Origin: Aedes albopictus
Taxonomy: Eukaryota > Arthropoda > Insecta > Diptera > Culicidae
Assembly: GCF_035046485.1 (NCBI RefSeq)
Contig: NC_085137.1
Coordinates: forward strand, 253,044,733 to 253,108,732
DNA length: 64,000 nt
Reading direction: 5' to 3'
The notes under the pieces are model-generated. The model was not told the DNA's origin and searched no databases. It worked only from the letters and a program-made list of their open reading frames with translations. Shown here piece after piece: positions 53,879-64,000 of this stretch (the first letter of the stretch is position 1; every line of letters begins with the position of its first letter). The position numbers and the translations under genes are program-made.

Positions 53879-54580
53879 ACATTATTAGAGAAATTCATTT
53901 CATGTTATATATGTTTTATTTTTTTTTATATAAATTCAATGTAGTTTATAGTTCTTTAAATCTAGACAACAAAGAGAAAATCATTGCTTTTTTTACGGTT
54001 TCGTTATTATTTGAGTATTGAAACTTGACAACACCTGGCTATATGGATCAACTTGGTCTGTGCCAAAAAAGAGAAAAGAAAAAAAAAAAAAACAACACCA
54101 CAGCAGCTGCACAGAGAAACAGCCCATTAGAGAACCGTTAGAGCAACAGAGAACAGAGTTGGACCATATTTTAGTGTGTGCTGCTCTTTCCTCATGTGGT
54201 TGCGTGTGTTTTGGGTGGGTGGCTGGGTGGGGTGGTGGAGTACTTGCCTTTGGGTTGCGTGGTGTTTGTACAATTAGTACATAGATGAAGGACAGATGTG
54301 CAACTTGCTCACAGAGAGTACAGTCGGATTCGTGTAAATTTGAAGTGATTGTGTCAGTTATTGGAATTTTATCAAAGATGGTTATTAGCCGTCTTCGATT
54401 TTATTTTATCTTACTTTCTTAGTGGTCAATCATCGCATCGATTTCGCCGATGAATTCCCTTGGAAATTTTATTCCAACTTGATGCACGTCTGCCATCGCA
54501 TCCGTGTCGACTGGTGCGTTGGTAGTGGTGATGTCGCAACGGGGGCCTGAGTTTGCTCGCGATTTCATCCCAGAGTAGTT
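53879..54580. other. AT-rich 3' flank and intergenic DNA
   Basis: It contains the undetermined 3' end of the I-type element, an A run near 54079-54092 and GT-rich sequence (tgggtgggtggctgggtgg) near 54213-54240. No gene was recognised. Confidence 0.4.
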
Positions 54581-55070
54581 TTCAGTCACACCACAAGCAG
54601 CCAGTCAGCGAGCGAGCAAAGGAGAAAAAATTATACAGATACGTAAATAACGACGACGACGTGAAGCAAAGAGTGTGATTGTGAAGAGAAGAAAAAAAGT
54701 TTTCAAGCGAAAATTTTCCGACTTTTCCACGCGATTTTCCTCCGGATTGTGATTGAATTTCGTGGATATATTTCGGCTGTGTGACCGCGCGGTGGATTTC
54801 GCGGCGGATTCGGTGGTAATTATCGCGAGGAGTTCTTCCGTTTGGTGATTGGGTCAGATTAGAAGAAGCAAAGGAAAAGTGGCTGAGCTGACCAGCTAGC
54901 TAGCAGGCTGAACGGTGGTGGTCGGTGGAACCGACAGACGGATGGACGAACGGACGGATGGTGGCATAGCAGCTCAGTGTAGAAAATTTTCTGTGGAGTT
55001 ATTTTTTCCTTGTCCATTCGCCGTCGCCGCGGCGCACTAGGGATGCCAGGTGATTTGTTTTTCAATGTCC
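54581..55070 (+). promoter_or_regulatory. candidate 5' UTR exon of an unidentified gene to the right
   Basis: A CpG-rich block differs sharply from its AT-rich surroundings. A TTTTCAGTCACA initiator-like site lies near 54577. Long leader-like sequence with gacgacgacg and gcgagcgagc words follows, then GCCGTCGCCGCGGCGC and a possible donor CCAG|GTGATT near 55050. No long coding frame is present. This resembles the long non-coding first exon of a developmental or neuronal mosquito gene whose next exon lies outside the window. Confidence 0.35.
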
Positions 55071-55159
55071 ACGGAAAAATATTACGCTTGTCCTCATCCA
55101 TAATTTTTTTCAGTAGAATTACAGTAGACCATCGGTAGCTGTAACATAACATGTTAACG

Positions 55160-55930
55160 TCTAGGGTGTTAACGTTAACGACAACATTGTTTACGTTTCA
55201 ATTTCGGAAGACATTCGATTATTTCAACGACAGTGTTGATGTCAACATCCAGTCAATTGCATTAAACCAGAGGTTCAAAAACTTTTTGCTATCGCGGCGC
55301 CTTTTTTGTAATTGCGATTTATTAACAATAATTAATAATTATTATACGTAAACCTTGCAGTTATTCAAACTATAAATCCGGTCAAGGAAAAAAAACTAGG
55401 ACTAAGTAGTTACATTGAAATCTAGCTACAGATTTCTTTTAGTTTTTTTTTTTCAAAAATGTTGCGGCATACCAACATTTTTTTACAGAGAATTTTTCAT
55501 TATTTTAGAACAACTGCCAACCAAGTGCCACCAAAGCTCACACACTGAAGATGCCTGCTAGTCCTCGGCAGATATCTCCTTGGTTCCTTGTGTCAGTGTA
55601 GCTGGTCTGGCGATACTGGAGTAGCATCTACGGGCGATCAATCAAGCTCAAGTTCAAGCATTTCAAAACAACCTTCAGTTCAAAAATTTAAATGCAAAAT
55701 TGTGAAGAATTTTCAGTACCATTTTTCTCATAATCCAAATAAAATTTAGCTTCTCATCATGTTTTTTTTAAGAAAAATTGCTTAAGGTTCTCATAAATAT
55801 TTGTTAGATTTCAAGAGTCATATTTTTTCGCGCAAATTGAAAAAAATGTGACAGACGCTTGCTGATTTCTAATAATTCAACTAAAACAATAATAGTAACC
55901 GCTATACTTTGCAAATTCACGATGAATCAA
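55160..55930. other. AT-rich DNA, possibly intron
   Basis: No gene, clear terminal repeats or RNA fold seen. If the block at 54.6-55.1 kb is a first exon, this is its intron. Confidence 0.35.
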
Positions 55931-56008
55931 ACTGCCTATGATCGCATATCAGTCCCATATTTGCTGGGTTTCCTATTCATATGGGACAGTTATGCGATCA
56001 TGGGCAGT
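55931..56008. mobile_element. 78 bp palindromic micro-MITE, copy 2
   Basis: ACTGCCTATGATCGCATATC at 55931 pairs with GTTATGCGATCATGGGCAGT ending 56008. Same length and about 93-95% identical by eye to the copy at 22605-22682. Confidence 0.75.
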
Positions 56009-56187
56009 AAAATGATTTCACATAATTTTATAAAAATCCTAGTGAAAATCTTAGATTGTGAGAACTACAAAACTTTAAAAGATAGGGTAATTCATGTATT
56101 TTGGACAGGCTGAGGACAACGTTAGAAAAATCGTCCCCTAGCTTCCTTAGAAAGGAATAGATTATTTTTCAAAGTTACTATTACCAC

Positions 56188-56588
56188 CAGTGCGGAAAAA
56201 TTCATTTCGGCATATCTAAATTCAATCACCTACAGCTCATTTTAGAGGCTGAACCTGAGAATATGGTATATGAAAAACATGTGCGGCTAGACCAGTTCTG
56301 CAAAAAAGTCACGGAAAAACCACTATTTTTCGAATGTATAATGTAAATGTCACGGACTACCATCGAAAAATGCCAATGATATTCACGGTGAATATCATTT
56401 GGCATTTTTTAAAGGTTGTCCGTGACATTTACATTATACATTCGAAAGATAGCGTTTTTTCCGTGACTTTCTTGCAGAACTGGTTTAGCCGCACAAGTTT
56501 TTCATATCCCATATTCTCAGGTTCAGCCTCTAAAATGAGCTGTATAGGTGATTGAATTTAGATATGCCGAATGAATTTTTCAGCACTG
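56188..56588. mobile_element. hAT-type foldback MITE (CAGTGC ends)
   Basis: CAGTGCGGAAAAATTCATTT on the left and the inverse (AATGAATTTTTCAGCACTG) on the right are the tips of a palindrome with arms near 200 bp. The centre is AATGATATTCACGGTGAATATCATT at about 56388. The flanks ATTACCAC (56180-56187) and ATTACTAC (56589-56596) match at 7 of 8 bases, the 8 bp duplication of hAT elements. Confidence 0.8.
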
Positions 56589-56999
56589 ATTACTACGCTT
56601 ATAATATGATTGTACTTTGCGTTCCTGGTGATAAAAAACTTAACAAACGCATTTTTAGCTGAAAAAAATCACAATTTGCAGTCGCCTGTCAGAATTGCAT
56701 TTTGGACACCGAATATATGTTTTGGACACCCTCAGGTATATATAATTTGGACAGAATAATTAACTCCATGTTTAGCCATGAATACTGCTTTATCATGCAA
56801 GTAGCATAAATTAACAAATATTTTCTTGTAAATAATCAAATTTCTTCGCTTAACAGACATCTATTTTGATAACTATTACAGTTTTTGTTGAAATCGAGGA
56901 AATATTGCCAGAACCACATAATATGCCTCCAAGTATGCAATCACACAGAATCCCCATGTAGTTCGTCAGATGACCAAAATATATTTACAGTAGAAAACT

Positions 57000-58107
57000 T
57001 GTAATGTAATTGTAATTGTAATTGTAATTTTTATTGAACATACGTAAGCCTGTAGGTAGTACCCTTTTTTCAGGTCAAGGAAAAACAACATTTTGAGTTA
57101 ACATTAGGAGTGCAATAGTTACAGTTAATAATAACAGAATAAAAATTAATCCTATTCAACCTATTCTAATTTGACTTCTTATCTTTAAACACCTACATAT
57201 CTCTACATACACACTTTAACGTCTATCTAGTGCTGCTTTGAATGAACTGATAGTTGGCAATTGTCTTATAGTTAAAGGAAGCTGATTCCAGTGGATTACA
57301 CCTGCGATCAAAATGCTTTTTCTTTTTGTCGTTGAATGTTGTGGAATCAAGAATGTACAAAGTCTTTCCAGGTGTCCTCTTCTTAAATGCTGTTGTAGGT
57401 ATGCAGGTAATGTTCCTGCGTATCCCTGACGTATGAAGCAGCTGATCCTGTTCTGGTAGTGAGTTTCCAAGTCGTGTCCTAATATTGTATTCCTAACTGC
57501 AGCTGTGGATTCACGCCGCCTCATGCTGTGTACGAAGCGAACAGATGCCTTGAAACATCGGTTCAGTTGGTCACGCAGTGCAGCTGATAGACCGGGATGG
57601 TATATGACGTCGCAGTAAGTAAAGAAAGGAATTATCACAGACTGCACAAGTTTTCTTCGAGTTTCCATTGTCAGGACGGAGGCAAATCTTCGAAACGTCT
57701 TCAGCGTACCGAAAACCTTCGCTGTCACGTCATTCACTTGCCGATTCCATTTCAAGTTGCAGTCCATTTTCAGTCCTAGATTCACCACGAAGTCGGCCAA
57801 TGGAATGCGCTCTCTGCAGAATACGATGCTCGTCGCTGGTGTTACTGAACCTTCCTTGCAAAAAACTATTGCCTGCGTCTTCTTGGGGTTCGGGAAGAGT
57901 GAGTTCTGTTTCGCCCATCGTTCTATAATCTCCAGATTGTCGTTAATACTCGTGATAAGCTGATCTACGTCCCGAATTTCACCAGATATGTAGATCTGCA
58001 GATCATCAGCATACAGTTGATAATTGCAGTTCAACCCACGGGGTAAGCTATTGATATAGAGAGTGAATAGCAGGGCGCTGAGATGAATGCCCTCTAGGGT
58101 AAAATCT

Positions 58108-58187
<80 letters not shown>

Positions 58188-59105
58188 GCAGGGCGCTCAA
58201 GCACGAGCCTTGTGGTGTGCCATCGAGAACTGGACGTTGGGAAGAAGTAACGTTTCCTATCTTTACCGCTTGAGTACGATGATCCAGAAAAGAAGAAAGG
58301 AGATCACATGCACCATCGGAGAAGGAGAACTCGTCGCGAAGCTTTCTTTCTAATTTGCGGTGATCGACGCTATTAAAGGCCAACGAAAAATCGACCAAAA
58401 CCATAACCGTGCATTGACCGTTGTCGAAATGGTCATAGATGTCATGCGTAACTTTTGCAAGAGCCGTGGTTGTGCTATAACCCTTTCTGTAGCCTGATTG
58501 GTTCGATGCAAGGAAATCGTGATCGTTGGAGTCAACATGGCTAACAATTTGATCGAGAAGGATTTTTTCCAGAATTTTTGAGACGGCTGGGAGAACGCTA
58601 ATAGGACGGAAATCCTTCGGTTCTGTCGGGTTGCCTACCTTTGGTATCGGAGTGATAACAGCTTTTTTCCAAACAGACGGGAAGCGTCTCGTGTCGATTA
58701 TAGCATTAAACAGATGAACGAGTAACGGTAGCACGAATGGTCCTAACATCTTGATAAACGATACCGGTATGCCATCCGAGCCCGCAGCGTTGGTTTGAAC
58801 CTCCATAATCTTCCTAGACACTTCATTGACGGTTGTACGACGGAAAGTGAACAGGATTTCACCTCGGTCCGTAGCAGTTCGATGTGCTGGTTCCTCTTCT
58901 GTTGGTCTGTCTGTAGTTGATAGAAGTCGATGTCCTTCGCAGAAAAAGCGGTTCATCTCTTCTGGGTCGGCTTGCTCGAACGATACGTTTTTCTTTGCGT
59001 TGTTATGTACGCCTTCACGACGTAGGTTGTTCCATAGCTTTTTTGGTGGAAGATCGTGGGCGAAATGTGTTTCCCCGTATCGTTTCTTCGCTGCTGCGAT
59101 CAATG
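57000..59105 (-). pseudogene. CR1/L2-type non-LTR retrotransposon, 5' truncated, interrupted by poly(A) insert
   Basis: Minus strand: 59103-58200 encodes the start of reverse transcriptase (KRYGETHFAHDLPPKKLW, AAGSDGIPVSFIKML, SVLPAVSKILEKILLDQI, NQSGYRKGYSTTTALAK, DGTPQGSCLSALLF). After a 104 bp insert, 58080-57216 gives CNYQLYADDLQIYISG (intact YADD), PNPKKTQAIVF and the end WNQLPLTIRQLPTISSFKAA. No RNase H follows. The 3' tail is a repeat of TAATTG/CAATTA at 57005-57032. The endonuclease half is missing (5' truncation near 59105). Without the insert the two halves would be one frame, so the element was coding-competent in this part until recently. Confidence 0.85.
58080..58183 (-). mobile_element. 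tiny retroposed insert: 29 bp plus a ~77 base poly(A)
   Basis: The plus strand reads GAGATGAATGCCCTCTAGGG then TAAAATCTC and an uninterrupted A run from 58109 to 58185. The target duplication AATAGCAGGGCGCT (14 bp, perfect) lies at 58066-58079 and 58184-58197. The A run on this strand means the inserted RNA was plus-sense, i.e. opposite to the host retrotransposon; the strand entry follows the host element. Confidence 0.85.
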
Positions 59106-59499
59106 TATTTTGGACACCACCTATTTTATGCGTTATAAATAAATGTTATGAGATTGGCTGCCCAATGCTTCTTTATTCAACAGTTTTCATTGCAATAAGG
59201 CTTTTAAATTTCTTACAATTATCAATTCAACGATTTTGAGATGAATATTGTGGTTGTGCTACTTTTCCCCGAATGTCGGTTCCCCGAATGTCGTTTCCCC
59301 GAATGCCGTTTTCCCGAATAACCCTTTTCCCCGAATGCCGTTTGCCCGAATAAGTACGTTTCCCCGAAAAAAAAAAAAATTATGTACTGTCAAAAAATGA
59401 TTAGATGCTAAATTGCTACTGGCTAGGCCGCTTTTATTAGTTTTATTTCTAAGGTATTGTCGGCTAACACTTAATCATAGGAAACTTCCTTCCTACAAA

Positions 59500-59950
59500 G
59501 ATGGTTGTTCTTTCGAGTTCTTTGAGAACTGTTAACATTATAGTTAATATTGATTCACTAAAAATGTTCCTTAAATTTGTGTTAAAGTCGCAGCTAATAT
59601 AGCATCACTAGAAATTTTCCCTTCTTTCAAAGAAGGCGATTCTTTCAAGTTTTAATTAACATCGTAGTTAATATAGTTTCACTAGAAATTTTCCCTTCTT
59701 TTAAAAATGCAGTTCTTTCAAGTTTTAATGCTAAAAAGTTTTTGTTAACATCACAACTAATATAGTTTCCCTAGAAATTTTCGCTTTTTTCATAGAAGGC
59801 GGTTCTTTCAGGTTTTAGTGCTAACAAGTTTTTGTTAACATGACAGCTAATATAGTTTTCCCAGAAATTTTCCCTTCTTTTAAAGAAGACGGTTCTTCCA
59901 AGTGTAAATGCTAACAAGTTTTTGTTAACATGGCAATTCATACAGTTTTT
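59500..59950. repeat. tandem repeat of ~75-90 bp
   Basis: Units containing CTAGAAATTTTCCCTTCTTT, GGTTCTTTCAAGTTTTAATG and TTTTTGTTAACAT recur. The landmark GAAATTTTC falls at about 59611, 59685, 59774 and 59864, so spacing is 74, 89 and 90 bp. Non-coding. Confidence 0.7.
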
Positions 59951-60011
59951 AAAATAACTACTACAGACAAAGTTTCCGTTGAAGTTGTTGTATTTAGTTA
60001 ACTCTCAGTTA

Positions 60012-61844
60012 CAGGGGATACTCAAAATAACTGGGACAGGTAAAATTTTCACTTTACAAAAATTGTTCAACTCGCTGTAACTTTTCGAAAAGGGCATCAC
60101 ATATTCTCAATTTTTTATTGTAAGTTTATCAACTAGTTGTGTATCAGTGCACAAAATTTGGTAAAGATCGGGCTATTCCACACGAAGTTATGAAGATTCT
60201 AGAAAAAGTTACAATTATCCGATAGCCAACTTTGAGCTGTTATATCTCCGGATTCAATAAACCGAATGCAATGAAATTTTGATCATTTATGACTAATATA
60301 ATGAACTTTGAAAAACAGTTTACCTAATTTGAAATTATTAATAAGAAAAAAAGTTATGACGATTTCATTTATTCTATGTTTTTTTAGTAAATTTATCTAT
60401 TTTTGATATGCATCCTATTACTTTTTCATTTCAATGCCGGCTATTTGGTTGCTTTCCTTTAAAACAAAATACAGGGTGTTAGGTTCCTGAGTGCAAACTT
60501 TTTAAAGGGCGATAGAGGACCATAAATGGTGAAAAAAATTGTTCTACGCATATGGTCAAATCTCAACCGTTACGTAGTTATTGAACTCCCCATGTTTTTG
60601 ACTCTTATTGCCTTAACTGACTATAACTTTTAAATGGTTAAACTTATCGCAATTTTTTTACCCTTATTCGAAAGATTATTGAATTTTCTATCAAATGGCA
60701 TCTTTCAACCGATTGGTTAAGTTAAATAACTAAGTTTTCTAGAGCAAATAGCCTTCAAGTTGTGTGTTTTAATTTGTTTTTGTCAATTATCTTTGAAAAA
60801 TGCGTAATAAATTAAAATTCTTTCGTTGGCAAAGTTGTGGCCCCTGTTCCACTCTACAATTCGTTCCTTAACATCAAACTTCTATCTCTTATCGTTTTCT
60901 TGCAATTTAGATTTAAACGTCGCATTTCAGATCATAAATCTGCAATCGTCGTGGTAAACACCTTTCTGCGCACTGTGCCGCACATTTAAATCAAAATTGC
61001 AAGAAAATGATAAGAGTAAGAAGTTTGTCATCAAAGAACGAATTGTAGAGCGGAACAGGGGCCACAACTTTGCCAACGAAAGAATTTTAATTTATTACGC
61101 ATTTTTCAAAGATAATTGACAAAAACAAATTAAAACACGCTATGTTTAGCTGTTTTGCTCTAGAAAACTTAGTTATTTAACTTAACCAATCGGTTGAAAG
61201 ATGCCATTCGATAGAAAATTCAGTAATCTTTCGAATAAGGGTAAAAAACAGCGATAAGTTTAACCATTTTAAAGTTATAACCAGCTAAGGCAATAACAGT
61301 AAAAAACATGGGGAGTTCAATAACTACGTAACGGTTGAGATTTGACCATATGCGTAGAACAATTTTGTTAACCATTTATGGTCCTCTATCACCCTTTAAA
61401 AAGTTTGCACTCATGAACCTAACACCCTGTATATTCAAGTCAATTAGAGGGAAGTTTTGAAATAATTGGTGTTATATTAGTAAAATAATCCGATCGTAAT
61501 AATTTTTATTCGTGTAAAGAATTTTAAGTTTAGTCAGAAGTTTTTAATAGCTCATTATATAAGTCATAAATGATCAAAATTTCATTGCATTCGGTTCATT
61601 GAATCCGGAGATACAACAGCTCAAAGTTGGCTATCGGATAGTTATACCTTTTTATAGAATCTTCATAACTTCATGTAGAATGGCCTGATCTTTACCAAAT
61701 TTTGTCCACTGATACACAACTAGTTGATGAACTTACAGTAAAAATTTGAGAATATTTGATACCCTTTTCGAAAAGTTACAGCGAGTTGAACATGTTTTGA
61801 AAAGAGAAAATTTTACCTGTCCCAGTTATTTTGAGTATCACCTG
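60012..61844. mobile_element. TA-flanked foldback element (CAGGGGATACTC ends)
   Basis: CAGGGGATACTCAAAATAAC at 60012 pairs with the inverse of GTTATTTTGAGTATCACCTG ending 61844, with TA at 60010-60011 and 61845-61846. The arms match for about 400 bp, for example AACTTTGAGCTGTTATATCT against AGATACAACAGCTCAAAGTT. It contains a second complete TA-flanked foldback (60472-61429). Confidence 0.8.
60472..61429. mobile_element. TA-flanked foldback element (CAGGGTGTTAGGTTC ends), innermost
   Basis: CAGGGTGTTAGGTTCCTGAG and the inverse ending GAACCTAACACCCTG are flanked by TA (60470-60471 and 61430-61431). The 958 bp element is almost entirely two long near-perfect inverted arms. The centre (about 60830-61085) is also palindromic (GGCCCCTGTTCCACTCTACA against TGTAGAGCGGAACAGGGGCC). 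No coding. Confidence 0.85.
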
Positions 61845-61917
61845 TAAATCATGTACATACAAACGACGACATTCGGGGAAACGGCATTCGGGGAAAAGTA
61901 GCACAATCGAATATTGT

Positions 61918-62460
61918 ATGTGACTGTGAAGTATACATTTTTACATTTTCGATAATTTTGAAGTAAATTCTTTAATTGTTAAGCGTATTTTCAACGTAAG
62001 TCATCAGAATAAGGTCTGTTTGATCCAATAATCGATATTCAGAAGTATCTACTTTTATTAGCTTTCCGGAACAAGACATACATCGCAGTGCATGTCCAAA
62101 TTATATACATGTCCAAATTTTTAAAGAATATGTAAAAACTAGTGAATTAAAACTACTTTCGCTAAGATAAAACCAAGCTATGAAAGCAGCAGCGATGAAC
62201 CTCAATTAAAAGGCTAATTGCCGAATAAAATACAATTCCAGGATTGACTGATGGACTCAAATCAATTAATGAAAGTTCGTCATCCGGTGATCGCATATTG
62301 TAATTCTTTGGGGATAACCGGGCACTTTTATGTTTTGTTGTGTCAATTCGTCATGTTATATTTTATGAGCATTTGTAATCAAAAACAAATCAGAGCATTT
62401 ATAGGGTTCCATCATTATTTGTTCGTAATATGGCACCCATAGTGGGTCATAAATTGTTCT
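61918..62460. other. AT-rich DNA without gene
   Basis: Near 62090-62115 ATTATATACATGTCCAAATT is an inverted relative of TATATATAATTTGGACA at about 56737-56753, hinting at a larger old inverted repeat spanning both. Otherwise nothing was recognised. Confidence 0.35.
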
Positions 62461-63480
62461 ATTTTTTATTTGGTTGTTACAAAATCCCTAGATAAATTCC
62501 TGGATAAATCCAAGGAATAATTCTAGGAGAACTATTGGAGAAATTCCTACAGAAATCTCTAGATACAACTCTAGACGATTTGTTGTCGAAATTCCTATAA
62601 AAAATCCTGGAGGAACAGCATTTTCTGGCGTTATCACAAGAAAAATTCCTGGAAAAAAATCATAGGGAAATATCTGAAGATATCTTTATGGAAATGTAAA
62701 TAATTGTCCGTAGATGGAACTCACAAATCACAATAAGGCCGTTACAAATATTTGTCCCACCACTCTTTGGTTGGTCGAAGGGGGGGATAAAAATAATAAA
62801 GAATTAAATCTGAAAAATATTAAAAACTCATAGGATTTGTTAAAGAATTTTTGGCATGACCTGATATTTTGATATTTTTTTATCTGCCCCCTCAAAATGA
62901 AAAATCCAGCCGAAAATTTTTGAAGGGAGGGGAGAGACAAAAAGTCAAAATTAAATTTGTATCAGCCTAAGTGTATAACTGACACTGAGGAAGATTACAA
63001 GTGGTAGTCGAAATACGCGTATCTGTCGAAGGATTAGCAACATACGCCGTAATTAAAAGGTACAAAACTGATTACACTCATTCGTAGAGGATATTCTGCT
63101 TAGAGGGTACGAAAACTCGGCACAAGAGCCTAAAATAAAAAAAAATAATTTATGGATATCGCCGGATGAATTTCTGGAAGAACTCGGAGATTTTTTTGGT
63201 GGAACGCCAACAGAAATTCACGTGCTTTTTTCTGAATTTCTTGCTGGGTTGCTTTCAGATGCTTTCTCAAAATCAAAACAGAAATACCTTTAGGGAGTTC
63301 TTTTAAAAATTCTCAATAAATTTATTTATAAATTCTGACAGAAACTCCTCAGGGATTCTTAAAAAAAAAACAAAAATCATTTAGGAGATTCCTCTCGAAA
63401 TTTCTCAAAGGATTTCTTTCAGGAAGGCTTCCAGGAAGTTATAGAGTTTATTAGTCAAAAGACTCTTCCCAATATTCCTC
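62461..63480. repeat. degenerate GGAATTCCTGG-type repeat, both orientations
   Basis: 62480-62700 is purine-type (ctggaggaacagc, gaaattcctggaa). 63170-63480 is pyrimidine-type (ttcctttagggagttc, ttcaggaaggcttccagg). Between them lies unremarkable sequence. No gene. Confidence 0.5.
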
Positions 63481-63690
63481 CTAGGATTATATAACCTTCC
63501 CAGCAGTATGACGATCCTATTCCTCTACCTGTCCTTTCCCATGTCCTATCCTTTTTCCTTCCCTTCTCCGTCAGGTAAATGATGAATAGGCTCGTGTTCA
63601 TGGCGATGGCACAAATTTCCCGAATGGAGCCGACCTACTGATACCTGACACCTGATAACCTTCGTAGCATCCTTTTTTTTAAATAAAATA
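63481..63690 (+). other. possible 3' UTR/tail of an old retroposon
   Basis: A pyrimidine-rich block (cctgtcctttcccatgtcc), then GGCGATGGCACAAATTTCCC, repeated tacctgacacctgataacc and a T run with AAATAAAATAAAG. This has the feel of a non-LTR 3' end. Family not identified. Confidence 0.3.
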
Positions 63691-64000
63691 AAGATTACAT
63701 TATTGAGAAACTTCTGCAGATATTTTTTTTAAATCTGTCAGGGTTTGGTTTTGAAAATTTTCTTCAAGTATACCTTTAGAAATTTCTCGATAGAATCCTT
63801 CAAAAATTCTTCTAGGAGTTGATGCTGCTATTTCTAATTTTGTTTCCATTTCACAATTATTTTTCTTAGATTTCTCCTGAAAAATCTATAATAAATTTCT
63901 TTAGAAATTTTCAAGGGTTTCCTTAAGAAATTCCTATAGAGAAACCTACACAAATATCTTTAAGGATTACTTAGAAACCCTTCAATACGTTTCCCCAGTG
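63691..64000. repeat. degenerate short repeat, pyrimidine-type
   Basis: The array of tttctcgatagaatcc, ttcttctaggagttg and tttccttaagaaattcc words runs to the window edge. No gene. Confidence 0.5.

Larger units (their letters stand above)
59252..61908. mobile_element. DNA element with CTACTTTTCCCCGAATG ends and 9 bp target duplication
   Basis: The tips GGTTGTGCTACTTTTCCCCG (59252) and the inverse of CGGGGAAAAGTAGCACAATC (to 61908) are flanked by perfect 9 bp repeats GAATATTGT (59243-59251 and 61909-61917). A 9 bp duplication is typical of Mutator-like elements. Subterminal TTTCCCCGAATGCCG words recur about five times on the left and twice on the right. Inside are a tandem repeat and two nested foldbacks. 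No transposase was recognised. Confidence 0.75.

Noticed and set aside
58109..58185. Poly-phenylalanine stretch in the CR1/L2 reverse transcriptase.
   Set aside because: The run is the poly(A) of a later insertion with its own target duplication, not part of the protein.
1..64000. CRISPR arrays, bacterial operons or ribosomal RNA genes.
   Set aside because: No direct-repeat/spacer pattern, no Shine-Dalgarno-led gene strings and no rRNA-like sequence; splice sites and SINEs mark an animal nuclear genome.

Overview
The window looks like nuclear DNA from an Aedes-type mosquito (Culicinae). Intron-containing animal genes sit in a background made almost wholly of transposon debris. The most diagnostic repeats are three complete copies of a tRNA-derived SINE that I recognise as Feilai-like. 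RTE, LOA, I and CR1/L2-type non-LTR elements, copia and BEL/Pao remnants, a Helitron-like insertion and many TA-flanked or foldback MITEs are also present. I cannot fix the species from the sequence alone.

Genes. (1) An HSD17B4/Mfe2 peroxisomal multifunctional enzyme runs on the minus strand. Three main coding exons lie at 23178-25441. An SCP2-domain exon lies 13.8 kb away at 9196-9381, and the last exon is beyond the left edge. (2) A small JTB-family membrane protein gene (27659-28240, +) has three exons. (3) A GSTCD-like methyltransferase-fold gene (28295-33766, +) has two exons, with a 3.7 kb intron full of copia and RTE remnants. (4) BDP1, the B'' subunit of TFIIIB (40113-33979, -), has five exons that join to exactly 855 codons. 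GSTCD and BDP1 converge, and their poly(A) signals lie within 14 bp of each other. JTB and GSTCD are tandem with 54 bp between stop and start. Weaker gene candidates are a spliced plus-strand gene at 8592-10362 lying antisense in the Mfe2 intron, a tiny first exon at 41115, and a long CpG-rich 5' UTR-like exon near 54.6-55.1 kb.

Layout. 1-1.2 kb: degenerate short repeat and a SINE. 1.2-4.9 kb: foldback element holding two nested TA-flanked transposons. 5.4-7.5 kb: element carrying a tandem array rich in CAAGATGGCGG. 7.5-9 kb: repeats and candidate exons. 9-23 kb: the Mfe2 giant intron, containing a TA-flanked element, a LOA retrotransposon split exactly by a Helitron-like insertion and a SINE, an RTE element and a MITE. 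23-26 kb: Mfe2. 26-27.6 kb: two hairpin MITEs. 27.6-40.2 kb: JTB, GSTCD, BDP1. 40.8-43.2 kb: SINE and foldbacks. 43.7-53.9 kb: I-type non-LTR element broken by a 4.3 kb inverted-repeat insertion (itself a nest of repeats) and a 0.67 kb insertion. 54-57 kb: possible 5' exon, a 78 bp palindrome and a hAT MITE. 57-59.1 kb: CR1/L2-type retrotransposon with an embedded 77-A run. 59.25-61.9 kb: an element with 9 bp target duplications containing two nested foldbacks. 62.4-64 kb: degenerate repeats.

The four host genes have unrelated housekeeping roles (peroxisomal beta-oxidation, a cell-division-linked membrane protein, a GST/methyltransferase-like protein, RNA polymerase III initiation). The main theme is the order in which mobile elements inserted into one another. 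Several insertions can be proved because removing them restores a reading frame or leaves a target duplication.
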